Source: CAWCWN01 sp963799245
GTDB lineage: Bacteria; Chloroflexota; Ktedonobacteria; Ktedonobacterales; Ktedonobacteraceae
Assembly (NCBI GenBank): GCA_963799245.1
Contig: CAWCWN010000003.1
Coordinates: 2,046,001 to 2,110,000, forward strand
Direction: 5' to 3'
Length of the DNA stretch: 64,000 nt
In this document: positions 34,431 to 46,160 of the stretch, in pieces
Numbering within the stretch: position 1 is the stretch's first letter
Layout of the letters: each line of letters opens with the position of its first letter
The notes under the pieces: model-generated
What the model saw: only the letters and a program-made list of their open reading frames with translations
Databases searched by the model: none
What the model was told of the DNA's origin: nothing
Program-made: the position numbers and the translations under genes

Positions 34431-35051
34431 ATGACCAATGAGGAGAGCCTGCGCTGGTTAGAGCGTATTGCGGATGAGCTGCATGAAAACGCTAACTATT
34501 TGACCCAACTTGACTCAGCTATCGGCGATGCGGACCATGGTGCGAATATGGATCGTGGTTTCAAGGCTGTGCGCGATAAATTTCCCAGCCTTGCCACGAT
34601 GGATGTCTCAAATCAGTTAAAAACGGTCGGCATGACGCTTGTTAGCACGGTGGGTGGTGCGAGTGGCCCCTTATATGGAACTGCCTTCATCCGTGCGAGC
34701 GGCGCTGTGGCAGGGAAGGCAAATCTGGGCGAGGCCGATATAGTAGCCATGCTTGAGGCCTTTTTAGGGGGTATTGTTGCACGCGGCAAGGCCCAGCCGG
34801 GCGAAAAAACCATGGTAGATGCTTTAACGCCCGCGCTGGCAGCGGCCAAAGCGGCCCTGCAGGAGGGCGTGCCTGCGAAGGAACTGGCCAGTCGCGCCAG
34901 CCAGGCCGCCGAAGAGGGTATGCGGGCGACTATCCCCCTCCTTGCGACCAAAGGTCGTGCCAGCTACCTGGGCGAACGCAGCATTGGCCATCAAGATCCT
35001 GGCGCAACATCGAGCTGGCTTATTCTGCGCAGCCTGGCCGATGTCCTTTAA
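34431..35051 (+). CDS. dhaL: Dihydroxyacetone kinase ADP-binding subunit DhaL
   Basis: A 206-aa helical barrel that keeps a bound nucleotide and passes phosphate from DhaM to dihydroxyacetone on DhaK. The Mg2+-ADP site is LDSAIGDADHGANMDRG (the GDxDHG motif). Later blocks are GGASGPLYGTAFIRA, GEKTMVDALTPA and RASYLGERSIGHQDPGA. ATG 34431 is chosen with GAAGAGAGGG upstream; a longer frame from 34404 precedes this site. Confidence 0.96.
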   Translation: MTNEESLRWLERIADELHENANYLTQLDSAIGDADHGANMDRGFKAVRDKFPSLATMDVSNQLKTVGMTLVSTVGGASGPLYGTAFIRASGAVAGKANLGEADIVAMLEAFLGGIVARGKAQPGEKTMVDALTPALAAAKAALQEGVPAKELASRASQAAEEGMRATIPLLATKGRASYLGERSIGHQDPGATSSWLILRSLADVL

Positions 35052-35133
35052 GCTCGCGCTCGCATACCTGTCCTCCATTGGCAGCGTCGAAGATGTCATC
35101 TGAACGCAGGGAAATATAAAAGGTTTGGTCATC

Positions 35134-37776
35134 ATGACAGTAGGGTTGGTTATTGTTTCGCATAGCGCAAAACTGGCAGCAGGCATCGTTGAACTGGCCG
35201 GGCAGATGACCCAGGAAGCAGCTCCTATTGCCGCCGCAGGTGGAGCTGCTGACGAGGTGCTGGGCACCTCTCCCGACAAGATCCTCGCGGCAATCGATGC
35301 TGTGGCTGGGCCCGACGGCGTGCTTATCCTGCTGGACCTTGGCAGCGCTATTTTATCCGCTGAGATGGCCCTGGAAATGCTGGAGCCCGAGCGGCGCGAG
35401 CACATCGCGCTCAGCTTCGCGCCTCTGGTGGAGGGCGCCGTCGCCGCGGCTCTTGAGGCCTCGCTGGGCCGCTCGCTTGGCGAGGTCAGGCAGGCGGCGG
35501 AGAATACGGCCCGGCGCGAGCAATTGCAAATGCTCAAGCCGTTAAGCGCCGCCGAGGAGACCTCCACCGCAGCAGGCGCTCCCGCGACCGAGCAAGTTTC
35601 CGCCCCTCCACCCGGGGCGGCTCCCGAGTATAGCGAGGCTCAGCTAGTTTTAAACAACCCCACCGGGCTGCATGCGCGCCCGGCCAGCCTCTTTGTACAG
35701 ACGGCGCATCGCTTCAATGCCAGCATCCAGGCCCTGAGCAGGGGTCGCCAGGCGCAGGCAAGCAGTATTACCGCGGTACTCTCGCTGGGCGCCAGGCAAG
35801 GTGATACGTTGACCATTCGTGCCAGCGGCCCGGAGGCCGAGCAGGCCCTGGATGCTTTAAGCACATTGGTACGCGCGAATTTCTACGAGACGTCGCCCTC
35901 GCCAGGCGAGGGCACTCCGCTCGAGGCTCCTCCTCAGCCTGCGGCGTCTTCGCCCGGCCCCACCCTCACCGCTGCCCCGGCGCCCACCCCTTCCGAGCAT
36001 GCGACCTGGCAGGGTATTCCTACTTCGGCCGGTGTGGCACTGGGTCCGGCTTTGCTCTATACTGCCAGTTCTGTCAGCTTGAACAGTGTAGAGCGCCAGG
36101 CCATTGCTGCCGAGCAGGTAGCGACCGAGCAGGAACGCCTGCGCGGGGCTGTGGATGCAGCTATTGCGGAGCTGAGGGCCCTCACTGCCAGCACCCAGGA
36201 ACGTATTGGGCGGGCGGAGGCGGCTATGCTTGAGGCTCAGGTCCTGATGCTGCAAGATCCGGCATTGCTGGATGCCGCCTTGCAAGCGATAGAGGAACAG
36301 CACCTTGCTGCCAGCAGCGCCCTCGCGCTGATGGGAGAGCGGCAGGCCAGCCTGCTTGAGGGGCTGGACGATCCTCTGCTGGCCGGACGGGCGGCGGATG
36401 TGCGCGACGCTGCCGGACGCGCCCTGCAACACCTTATGAATGTGCAGCGTGCGCAGCAGAAGTTGAGCGCACTTGATCATCCAGTGCTTCTTTTGGCCGA
36501 GGACCTGACTCCTTCCGCTACATCAATGCTGCGTCCCGAACACGTCCTGGGCATCTGTACGGTTCAGGGTGGACCGACGGCGCATGCGGCCATCCTGGCA
36601 CGCGCGCTGGGTATTCCCGCCATGGCGGGGTTAAGCGCAACTGCCCTTGAGGTGATTCGTAGCGGCGATGACGTCGGCCTTGATGCCGAGCGTGGCCTGC
36701 TTTATCACCGACCGGGCGCCGAGGTACGCGCGCGCTTGAGTGCGCGCCTTGCCGAACGCCGCCAGCAACAGGCTGCGCTCAAGGCGAGCGCCCGGCAGAA
36801 GCAGGCGCCTGTGGAGATCGATGGCCGGCATATCTCCTTGCTGGCGAATGTTGGCGGAGAGGCAGAAGCTGCGGCCGCGCGTGAGTGGGGAGCCGAGGGC
36901 ATTGGCCTCCTGCGCAGCGAGTTCCTTTTTGCCCAGGCAGCGCAATTACCAGGTGAGGATGAGCAACGTCAACGTTATATGCGCATATTTGAGACCTTTA
37001 GTGGGGGCAGGGCCGCGTCCAGTGGACCGGTAGTCGTGCGTACGCTTGATGCCGGAGCCGATAAACCTATGCCCGCGCTGGAAAGTATCCTTGGCGCACG
37101 TGTAGAGGAGAATCCGGCCCTGGGACTGCGCGGCCTGCGTATCTCGCTCGCGCACCAGGAGCTTTTTGAACAACAACTTTCAGCCATGCTGCTGGCCGCA
37201 GCCGATACAGGCACACAGCTGCACATAATGGTGCCGATGCTCGCAACGGTTGAAGAACTGAGGACCGCACGCAGCGTCTTTGAGCGTGTTTATGCCAGGC
37301 TAAAGCAGCGCTCTGTACCTCTGCCAGCCCAGGTCCCTTTCGGGATTATGATTGAAGTGCCCGCAGCGGTGGCTATGGCCGCCGAACTCGCCGGCCTTGC
37401 GGACTTCTTTAGTATCGGATCAAACGACCTCATACAATATACCCTGGCATGTGACCGTACCAATGCCGCCACATCTTACCTGTATCACCCCATGCAGCCC
37501 GCTGTGTTACGTTTTATCGCGCGGGTTGCAGCGGCTGCGCGGCAGGCGGGTAGAACGGCGGCAGTCTGCGGAGAGATCGCCAGTGACGCGCGTCTGGCCC
37601 CTGTCCTTGTGGGTCTGGGGGTAGATGAGCTGAGCATGACGCCGACGGCTATTCCAGCTATACGGGCCGCTCTTATGCAGCGCACAGCTACGGAACTGGC
37701 GCAGCTGGCTGACAGGGTTCTGCGGGCGCAAACCGTCGCCGAGGTGGAGCAGGCAACAGCGGAGCTGTTGCCGTGA
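35134..37776 (+). CDS. dhaM: DhaM-HPr-Enzyme I fusion: PEP phosphotransferase of dihydroxyacetone kinase
   Basis: An 880-aa cytosolic phosphorelay in one chain. Residues 1-130: DhaM (EIIA-Man-like) with phospho-His10 in IVSHSAKLA and LLDLGSAILSAEMAL. Residues 167-255: HPr with active His180 in GLHARPAS and the Ser-46 region QASSITAVLSLGA. Residues 290-880: complete Enzyme I with His484 in GGPTAHAAILAR, the PEP-barrel motifs LRSEFLF, RTLDAGADKP and GSNDLIQYTLACDR, and the catalytic Cys in VCGEIASD. Pro/Ala linkers join the parts. E. coli DhaM has only the first part of Enzyme I; here it is complete, so PEP can phosphorylate it without a separate PtsI. ATG 35134 preferred over TTG 35125. Confidence 0.95.
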   Translation: MTVGLVIVSHSAKLAAGIVELAGQMTQEAAPIAAAGGAADEVLGTSPDKILAAIDAVAGPDGVLILLDLGSAILSAEMALEMLEPERREHIALSFAPLVEGAVAAALEASLGRSLGEVRQAAENTARREQLQMLKPLSAAEETSTAAGAPATEQVSAPPPGAAPEYSEAQLVLNNPTGLHARPASLFVQTAHRFNASIQALSRGRQAQASSITAVLSLGARQGDTLTIRASGPEAEQALDALSTLVRANFYETSPSPGEGTPLEAPPQPAASSPGPTLTAAPAPTPSEHATWQGIPTSAGVALGPALLYTASSVSLNSVERQAIAAEQVATEQERLRGAVDAAIAELRALTASTQERIGRAEAAMLEAQVLMLQDPALLDAALQAIEEQHLAASSALALMGERQASLLEGLDDPLLAGRAADVRDAAGRALQHLMNVQRAQQKLSALDHPVLLLAEDLTPSATSMLRPEHVLGICTVQGGPTAHAAILARALGIPAMAGLSATALEVIRSGDDVGLDAERGLLYHRPGAEVRARLSARLAERRQQQAALKASARQKQAPVEIDGRHISLLANVGGEAEAAAAREWGAEGIGLLRSEFLFAQAAQLPGEDEQRQRYMRIFETFSGGRAASSGPVVVRTLDAGADKPMPALESILGARVEENPALGLRGLRISLAHQELFEQQLSAMLLAAADTGTQLHIMVPMLATVEELRTARSVFERVYARLKQRSVPLPAQVPFGIMIEVPAAVAMAAELAGLADFFSIGSNDLIQYTLACDRTNAATSYLYHPMQPAVLRFIARVAAAARQAGRTAAVCGEIASDARLAPVLVGLGVDELSMTPTAIPAIRAALMQRTATELAQLADRVLRAQTVAEVEQATAELLP

Positions 37777-37780
37777 GTGG

Positions 37781-37800
37781 CCCCGCCGCGAGCGGGGTTT
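37781..37800 (+). terminator. Terminator of the glycerol/DHA operon
   Basis: CCCCGC (37781-37786) pairs with GCGGGG (37792-37797) and TTT follows, 4 bp after the dhaM stop. Confidence 0.6.
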
Positions 37801-37822
37801 CGTATGTGAGTGTTGTTTTCCT

Positions 37823-38887
37823 TTAAGGGATGACGTTTGCCTGCTCATCGAGCGCGAGCACAAAATGCGCCAGGAGGTCGGCCACCTGGTCGATATCCTG
37901 CAGGGAGACAATCTCTGAGCCTGTATGCAGGTAGCGACAGGGAATACTGAGCAGCCCGGTGGCGACGCCGGCCCGCGTCACCTGGATGACATCGGTATCG
38001 GTGCCTGTGGCGCCTGCCTGTGGATCGAGCTGGTAAGTCATGCCCACCTCCTCGGCCGCTGCTACCAGTCTGGCGTAGATGGGCTGATTGATATGGCCGC
38101 CAAGCGTAATTACGGGCCCGCCATTCAACTTGATATCGCCGATACTGTACTTAGATGTTTGAGGATGGTCGGAGGTGAAAGTTACATCGACGGCGACGGC
38201 GATCAGGGGATCAACCCCAAATGCGCCGGTTCTGGCTCCACGCAGGCCAACCTCTTCTTGCACAGCTGAGACAAAGAAGACGGCCGCCTTCAGTTGCTCG
38301 CGCCGCTCAAAAACGCGCCGCACGGCTTCGACCACAGCAAAAATGCCGGCTTTATCATCGAGCGCACGCGAGGTCACGAGATTGCCGCGCAGTGGTTCAA
38401 GCTGAGCCGCGCGGGTGGCGGTGCTGCCAATGGGCACGAGCTGCTGGGCCTCTTCGCGTGAGGACGCGCCTATGTCTATCCACAGGTCTGACAACTTCGG
38501 TGCCCTTCCTCGTTCGTCGCCCTCCAGGAGATGGACCGGCTTGCGGCCAATAACACCGAGAATATCAGCCTGCGGTGTATATATTTTTACGCGCTCACCA
38601 GGCAGTGTCGCGGGATCATAGCCACCGATAGGCGCGAAATAAAGAAAGCCGCTGTCGTCGATATAGCGTATGAGAAAACCTAATTCGTCACAGTGGGCGG
38701 TGAGCATAATGCGCGGATTGGCGCCGGGGTTGAGCGCGGCAATTACGTTTCCATGTACGTCTGTGCGCAGCTCGTCTGTGTAATGCTGCACTTCCTCGCG
38801 AATGACCTGCTGTACTTTCTGCTCAAAGCCCGATGGGCTCGGCGCTGCGATCATGCGCTGCAAAAATGCCAGGCGCGACTCTTCCAC
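37823..38887 (-). CDS. M42-family aminopeptidase (glutamyl aminopeptidase/endoglucanase-like)
   Basis: A 354-aa di-metal peptidase. Metal and catalytic motifs: LTAHCDELGFLI, RALDDKAGIFAVVEA, AVQEEVGLRGA (catalytic Glu pair), VDVTFTSDHP, and IPCRYLHTGSE with the last His. It trims N-terminal residues from peptides in the cytosol. GTG 38887 is chosen because AAAGGAG lies 6 bases upstream; an in-frame ATG at 38941 sits inside a terminator stem. Convergent with the dhaM operon. Confidence 0.92.
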   Translation of the reverse strand: MEESRLAFLQRMIAAPSPSGFEQKVQQVIREEVQHYTDELRTDVHGNVIAALNPGANPRIMLTAHCDELGFLIRYIDDSGFLYFAPIGGYDPATLPGERVKIYTPQADILGVIGRKPVHLLEGDERGRAPKLSDLWIDIGASSREEAQQLVPIGSTATRAAQLEPLRGNLVTSRALDDKAGIFAVVEAVRRVFERREQLKAAVFFVSAVQEEVGLRGARTGAFGVDPLIAVAVDVTFTSDHPQTSKYSIGDIKLNGGPVITLGGHINQPIYARLVAAAEEVGMTYQLDPQAGATGTDTDVIQVTRAGVATGLLSIPCRYLHTGSEIVSLQDIDQVADLLAHFVLALDEQANVIP

Positions 38888-38917
38888 AAAAAGCTCCTTT
38901 AGCGAAACACTAACGAG

Positions 38918-38961
38918 CAGGTGAAAACCGGGCATCCTCATGGATGCCCGGTTTTCACCTG
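38918..38961 (-). terminator. Perfect 20-bp hairpin after the NYN gene
   Basis: Arms 38918-38937 and 38942-38961 with loop TCAT. It separates the NYN-domain gene from the M42 gene on the minus strand; AAAA/TTTT runs are inside the stem. Confidence 0.7.
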
Positions 38962-38971
38962 CCGTATGTAA

Positions 38972-40336
38972 CTAGCGCACAAATTGCTTGAGCACTTCGT
39001 CAACCCCTGGATGCGAGCGATTGAGACGCAAATCTTCTGCTCCTGTCGGGTCAGTGTGTAGCAGCAGAATACTCTGCTGGATACAGCTGTTAAGTAGTTC
39101 GCGAGCAGACTCGCGGGTAAGCCGTCCGCGAAAGCGATTTTTCGGGTTCACCGGATCGCCAATAAAATTGGAGACGCCAATGATGGTGCGCCATGACCAG
39201 TTGCGATCAATGTAGTCGAGGAATTGCAGAAACTGTGGGTCAAGCACATCCATCGCAGGTGTTCCACTGCCAAACGCGGGCAACTGCCCTGACGGTGTGT
39301 TGTGGGAAATGGCGGGCATAGCACCTGTGGTGCCAGTCGAGGCAGACTGCCCAAAGCCGCTGCCTGCATTCGTGGGAATGCCCAGGGGGCTGGGATTACC
39401 ACCGGGGACGAGGGGCACGAACTGGTTGGCGCTGCTGATTAAATCTCGGCTGACGGTTCCTGGTATACCAACAACAATTACAGTTTTGTTTAGACGTAAC
39501 TTTAGACGGGCGCTGATACGAGTGAAATCTTTGTCACCGGTCATCAGAACAAATGTAGAAATGGTGGGACGATCAAAAACAGTTTCAATAATATCCATCA
39601 ACATATTCAGATCAACCGTACTTTGCACGACTGTACTCTGCACAATTGTGCTGGAGCCGCTTGCATTGATGGCCGGCATATGGCCGGTATTGCTGCTATG
39701 CTGTGGGTTGGAATATCCTAAAGGACCAGTACTGCTCTGACCAAGAGGCCCCGATGGGTTGGGCTGAGCATAGGAATTCTGGTATGGCAGACTCTGACGC
39801 GATTCCTCACGCTGCTGATAATCAGCTGGATCGTAATTCTCATCGCTTTCTGGCTCATCCGCTGGTAGCAGCGTCTCATCAAGGTCGCCCTGGACAGGCA
39901 TCTGGGGTTCCTGAAATGAGGACCAGCCATTGCCGGGATTTGATTGAGAAATGGCTGGCAGTGGACCAGAGTTACCGGCTGCCCACGGCCTTGAGGGATA
40001 TGTAGCGGATGGGAAGTTGCCGCTACCAGACTCAGGGGCATAGGGAGAACCAAGCGAGCCGGTTGGCGTAGTAGACGGATAATGGACCGTTCCCATGCGA
40101 ATGCGATCACGTTGTTTCGCGGGACAATCGACGCGGTCTATCATTGCAGCCGTCAGGCTCCCTTTGAAGGGTTCCGGCTGCCGTGACCAGTCCGCATAGG
40201 CGCGAGCCACCATGACGGTGCCATAGCGGCGAGCAACAGCTATTAGTTCCTGTGGATCAGGTTCGCGTCTTTGAATATTCAGCATACTGTAACGAATATT
40301 CTCAAAATCGATGAATAAAGCAATATCTTCGGGCAC
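38972..40336 (-). CDS. NYN-domain (LabA/DUF88-like) protein with long low-complexity insertion
   Basis: A 454-aa protein. Residues 1-85 begin a PIN-like NYN nuclease domain: ALFIDFENIRYSML with the first acidic residue Asp10, and VMVARAYADW. Residues 90-235 are low complexity (Ser, Pro, Gly, Gln, Asn). The fold resumes near 240: STVDLNMLMDIIETV, LMTGDKDFTRISARL with two more acids, and VIVVGIPGTVSRDLISSA. A second Gly/Ser/Thr linker leads to a 95-residue C-terminal helical domain (LDPQFLQFLDYIDRNW onward), perhaps RNA-binding. NYN proteins are predicted Mg-dependent RNases. The insertion sits between the first and second acidic blocks. Confidence 0.82.
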   Translation of the reverse strand: MPEDIALFIDFENIRYSMLNIQRREPDPQELIAVARRYGTVMVARAYADWSRQPEPFKGSLTAAMIDRVDCPAKQRDRIRMGTVHYPSTTPTGSLGSPYAPESGSGNFPSATYPSRPWAAGNSGPLPAISQSNPGNGWSSFQEPQMPVQGDLDETLLPADEPESDENYDPADYQQREESRQSLPYQNSYAQPNPSGPLGQSSTGPLGYSNPQHSSNTGHMPAINASGSSTIVQSTVVQSTVDLNMLMDIIETVFDRPTISTFVLMTGDKDFTRISARLKLRLNKTVIVVGIPGTVSRDLISSANQFVPLVPGGNPSPLGIPTNAGSGFGQSASTGTTGAMPAISHNTPSGQLPAFGSGTPAMDVLDPQFLQFLDYIDRNWSWRTIIGVSNFIGDPVNPKNRFRGRLTRESARELLNSCIQQSILLLHTDPTGAEDLRLNRSHPGVDEVLKQFVR

Positions 40337-40557
40337 AATCTTCTCCTCTCATTTATAGGGAGAAACCGCGCAGACCAAGCTTGTATTTATGATTGTTCAG
40401 GTGCTCGGAGACCACGACGAATATAAGCTTAGCATGGTGCATCCTATAACTATGAGCATATCATACTTTATGGGTAAAGTCGAGAGGTCTGCGCTTTACT
40501 TTACGTAGCTACTATGTTATAGTTTCTAAAGGAATGACTAGTAAAAGAGTATATACA

Positions 40558-40890
40558 ATGGAGCTCATAACAACCGATCACATTGATGATCCAGTTTGTC
40601 CAATCGCTCGCACAGCTGAAATAATAAGTGGCAAGTGGACGCTCCTCATTATCCGCGATCTAGCTTCTGGTGTCAAACGTTTTAACCAACTCGAGCGCTC
40701 TCTCCATGGCATCAGCCCCAAAACCTTATCTGAACGCCTGCGCTCTCTTGAAGAAGAGGGCATCATCACCCGGCAGACTTTCGCGGAAGTACCTCCACGC
40801 GTGGAATATTCTCTCACGGAGAAGGGCCGCGACCTGGTTCTCGTGGTCGAGAGTATGCGCAAGTACGGCAAACGCTGGTTATGCAGCTAG
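40558..40890 (+). CDS. HxlR-family transcriptional regulator
   Basis: A 110-aa winged-helix regulator. CPIARTAEIISGKWTLLIIRDL is read as the HxlR opening with the sensor-type Cys; FNQLERSLHGISPKTLSERL is the recognition helix, and PPRVEYSLTEKG the wing. ATG 40558 is chosen with AAAAGAG about 9 bases upstream; an ATG at 40534 touches another A/G-rich site and would add eight residues. Targets unknown; the divergent NYN gene is the nearest candidate. Confidence 0.9.
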   Translation: MELITTDHIDDPVCPIARTAEIISGKWTLLIIRDLASGVKRFNQLERSLHGISPKTLSERLRSLEEEGIITRQTFAEVPPRVEYSLTEKGRDLVLVVESMRKYGKRWLCS

Positions 40891-40916
40891 TCCGCTAAGT
40901 GGGCTCCTTTTTATAC

Positions 40917-40940
40917 AAAAACCGGGGTATACCCCGGTTT
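40917..40940. terminator. 24-bp perfect palindrome after HxlR gene
   Basis: AAAACCGGGGTA and its complement meet without loop bases; flanking A and T runs make it a terminator in both directions, between HxlR and the convergent 94-aa gene. Confidence 0.8.
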
Positions 40941-40971
40941 TCTCACATATACAAGGGACAAAACGCACAAC

Positions 40972-41256
40972 TTAGCGTAAAGCACCAACCAGTTCACGAT
41001 CAGCCAGGAAGCGCTGCAGGAGTCCTTCGCTGGCCTGGGCCTGCTCTTCTTCCGCAAGACCTTCTGATCGACTCACCAAGTCGTAAAGGCCTGCGACGTC
41101 GTAGTGCATCTGAACTTGTAGCTGGCCGTCGCTATTAAATCCCTCAATGAAGAGACCGTCATCTTCCTCATGGATCGCGATACTCTTCACGCCTATCTGA
41201 TCGAGCACTTGGCCTACTGCATGCAAGATATTCGCATAACTGAACATGGCCGGCAT
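40972..41256 (-). CDS. Hypothetical protein, 94 aa
   Basis: A small acidic protein, ATG 41256 with AGGAGGG 4 bases upstream. Predicted alternating strands and helices (IGVKSIAIHEEDDGLFIEGF, VQMHYDVAGLYDLV) then a helix. No family recognised. It lies between HxlR and the 23S rRNA gene on the opposite strand. Confidence 0.65.
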   Translation of the reverse strand: MPAMFSYANILHAVGQVLDQIGVKSIAIHEEDDGLFIEGFNSDGQLQVQMHYDVAGLYDLVSRSEGLAEEEQAQASEGLLQRFLADRELVGALR

Positions 41257-41549
41257 TGATCCCTCCTAAAAAGTAATCCGGAGATAGCTATCCTAGATAG
41301 TAGTAGACTACATTGTCTGACTGCAGCCTTCATCGTAGGGGTTATGCAAGGTCACAGTCTCGTTTCAATAAGTTTAGCATAACATCTATGAAACGTCAAG
41401 ATAAGCAGCTTCATATTCGCAGCAGGCACCCTGCGCCTGACTCGACAGTTGTTCGCATATCTCTTTGGGTAGCATTGAATGGCTTGCGTCAACCTGCTAG
41501 TACGATTCGGCCAATTTCGCGCCGGAGCAAAAAAAGCCCAAAAAGGGTG
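41257..41549. other. Upstream region of the 23S rRNA gene
   Basis: About 290 bp without a gene; contains A-rich tracts just before the rRNA promoter (AAAAAAAGCCCAAAAAGG, 41529-41546), which could act as an UP element. Confidence 0.35.
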
Positions 41550-41578
41550 TTGACAATCGTTTGAAAGTATGGGATATT
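41550..41578 (+). promoter_or_regulatory. 23S rRNA promoter
   Basis: TTGACA (41550-41555), 17-bp spacer, GATATT (41573-41578), preceded by A-tracts. It drives only the 23S gene. Confidence 0.6.
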
Positions 41579-41627
41579 ACATCGGCACCGCAAAACGGGT
41601 GCGACAAACACGCAAAGCACCTTTACA

Positions 41628-41661
41628 ACTGAAGAAGCATAATTACTTCAATTTTGCCGAG
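41628..41661 (+). other. Left strand of pre-23S processing stem
   Basis: These 34 bases pair with 44875-44907 with one bulged base and one G-U pair. Complementarity continues inward (CAAGAG/CTCTTG, GAAGC/GCTTC). Such stems enclosing 23S rRNA are RNase III processing sites. Confidence 0.8.
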
Positions 41662-41800
41662 GGCAAGAGAGAAGCAGAGGAAGAAGAAGAAGAACTCAAA
41701 CCGAAAGCCAAAGAGCAACCACGCCTCTTGGGAGCGCGCGAGCGCGAGCAAGAGGAGGTAGCCAAGCGAGCGAGCGAAGAAGCGCGCGAGCGAACGAAGA

Positions 41801-44783
<2,983 letters not shown>

Positions 44784-44874
44784 TACGTTGCTGGCGTTTC
44801 CTGCTGGCTGGCTGGGCTGGCTGGTGGAGGGGAGAGGCGATCAACGTCTGAGTCTCGAGCTTCTCGCTCTTGGT

Positions 44875-44907
44875 CTCGGCAAAATTGAGGTAATTATGCT
44901 TTTCAGT
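44875..44907 (+). other. Right strand of pre-23S processing stem
   Basis: Pairs with 41628-41661, closing the precursor around the 23S rRNA. Confidence 0.8.
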
Positions 44908-44920
44908 CTGGTAAGGTAGA

Positions 44921-44944
44921 GGACGCACATTGTGCGCCCTTTTT
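44921..44944 (+). terminator. Terminator of the 23S rRNA transcript
   Basis: GGACGCAC pairs with GTGCGCCC (one mismatch, loop ATT), followed by TTTTT. It lies right after the processing stem, showing that no 5S follows. Confidence 0.8.
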
Positions 44945-44956
44945 GTTTGCATATGC

Positions 44957-46159
44957 TTACTCCTGCTGCATCAAATGCAATGCGTAGCGTATCTCCTGGC
45001 GCACCTCTTCGGCGTTTTCGGCGGGCAACGCCTCCTGCAGAGCCATTGTGGCCTGTTCTCCACCCAGACGTCCCAGGGCCCACGCTGCATGGCCCCTCAC
45101 CAGGGACTCATAGTCATGCAGCGCAGCAATGAGCGCCGGGACCGCCCGCTGATCGCCGCTATTGCCTAGCGCCACGCAGACGTTTCGCAGGAGCCCGCGC
45201 CGTTTGGTGCGCCGTATCGGGCTGTGGCGAAAGCGCTCGCGAAACTGCTCCTCTGTCAACTGCAGCAGCGGCAGCAGTTCCGGATTGCTGCCAGTTGCTG
45301 CGCGCGGTCGCAGGGCCGCGTGCAGGTGGGGCAAGGTCCGCGCGCGTTGTGCTGGAACAACCCCTGCTCGCAATCCCAGGCGTTTTTCCGCCACGATGTT
45401 GACGGGGCAGACCTCCTGGCAGATATCACAGCCGAAGATCAGGTTGCCCATGAGCGGACGCAGCTCCAGGGGGATGCTGCCGCGAAGTTCGATGGTGAGA
45501 AAAGAGATACAGCGGGTGTTGTCCAGGACATAGGGGGCGGGCAGGGCCTGCGTTGGACAGGCGTGCAGGCAAATCTCACAGCTGCCGCAATTTGTTTTGA
45601 CGGGCGTATCAACCGCCAGGGCCAGATTCGTCACAATTTCTGCCAGGAAGATCCACGATCCCCAGCCTTTCGTCAGGATGTTGGTGTTCTTCCCATACCA
45701 GCCTAAACCGGCGCGCTGGGCTACAGCCCGGTCTACCATGCGACCTGTGTCGACAAAGAGGCGCGTCTCTACCTCTTCGCCGACCTCACCACGCGCATAC
45801 TGGCGCAGCCAGTCCGCGAACTGCTGGAGGCGAGGTTTAATGATTTCATGGTAGTCGTCGCCCCAGGCGTAGCGCGAAATTCGTCCGCGCGCAAGTCCGT
45901 CCCCTGGCTCGCTAGGCTGCTCGCTCAGGTAGAACAGGCCAAGAGTGATGATCGATTGCGCTGCTGGCAGCAATGCGTCAGGGTGGCATGCTACCTCCGA
46001 GCGCTCTGCAGTGAACCAGGGGAGGCCATCCATCAGGCCTGCCGCAATACGTTCCTTGAGAACTCGCTCGGCTTCCGGCAAGGCGTCTGCCGTTGTAATG
46101 CGGGCGATATCGAAGCCGAGTGAGTAGGCATATTCTTTAATCGTCGTCGGATTGAGCAT
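44957..46159 (-). CDS. queG: Epoxyqueuosine reductase with C-terminal HEAT repeats
   Basis: A 400-aa cobalamin and iron-sulfur enzyme that reduces epoxyqueuosine in tRNA to queuosine. Core marks: ISRYAWGDDYHEI, VDTGRMVDRAVAQRAGLGWYGKNT, and two 4Fe-4S sets in CGSCEICLHACPTQAL and CDICQEVCPVN. The last 75 residues are PBS-type HEAT repeats (GNSGDQRAVPALIAAL, VRGHAAWALGRLGGEQA), as in many QueG proteins. ATG 46159 lies 1 bp after the permease stop, so it is the last gene of a three-gene operon with an ABC exporter; the link is probably incidental. Confidence 0.95.
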   Translation of the reverse strand: MLNPTTIKEYAYSLGFDIARITTADALPEAERVLKERIAAGLMDGLPWFTAERSEVACHPDALLPAAQSIITLGLFYLSEQPSEPGDGLARGRISRYAWGDDYHEIIKPRLQQFADWLRQYARGEVGEEVETRLFVDTGRMVDRAVAQRAGLGWYGKNTNILTKGWGSWIFLAEIVTNLALAVDTPVKTNCGSCEICLHACPTQALPAPYVLDNTRCISFLTIELRGSIPLELRPLMGNLIFGCDICQEVCPVNIVAEKRLGLRAGVVPAQRARTLPHLHAALRPRAATGSNPELLPLLQLTEEQFRERFRHSPIRRTKRRGLLRNVCVALGNSGDQRAVPALIAALHDYESLVRGHAAWALGRLGGEQATMALQEALPAENAEEVRQEIRYALHLMQQE

Positions 46160-46160
46160 A

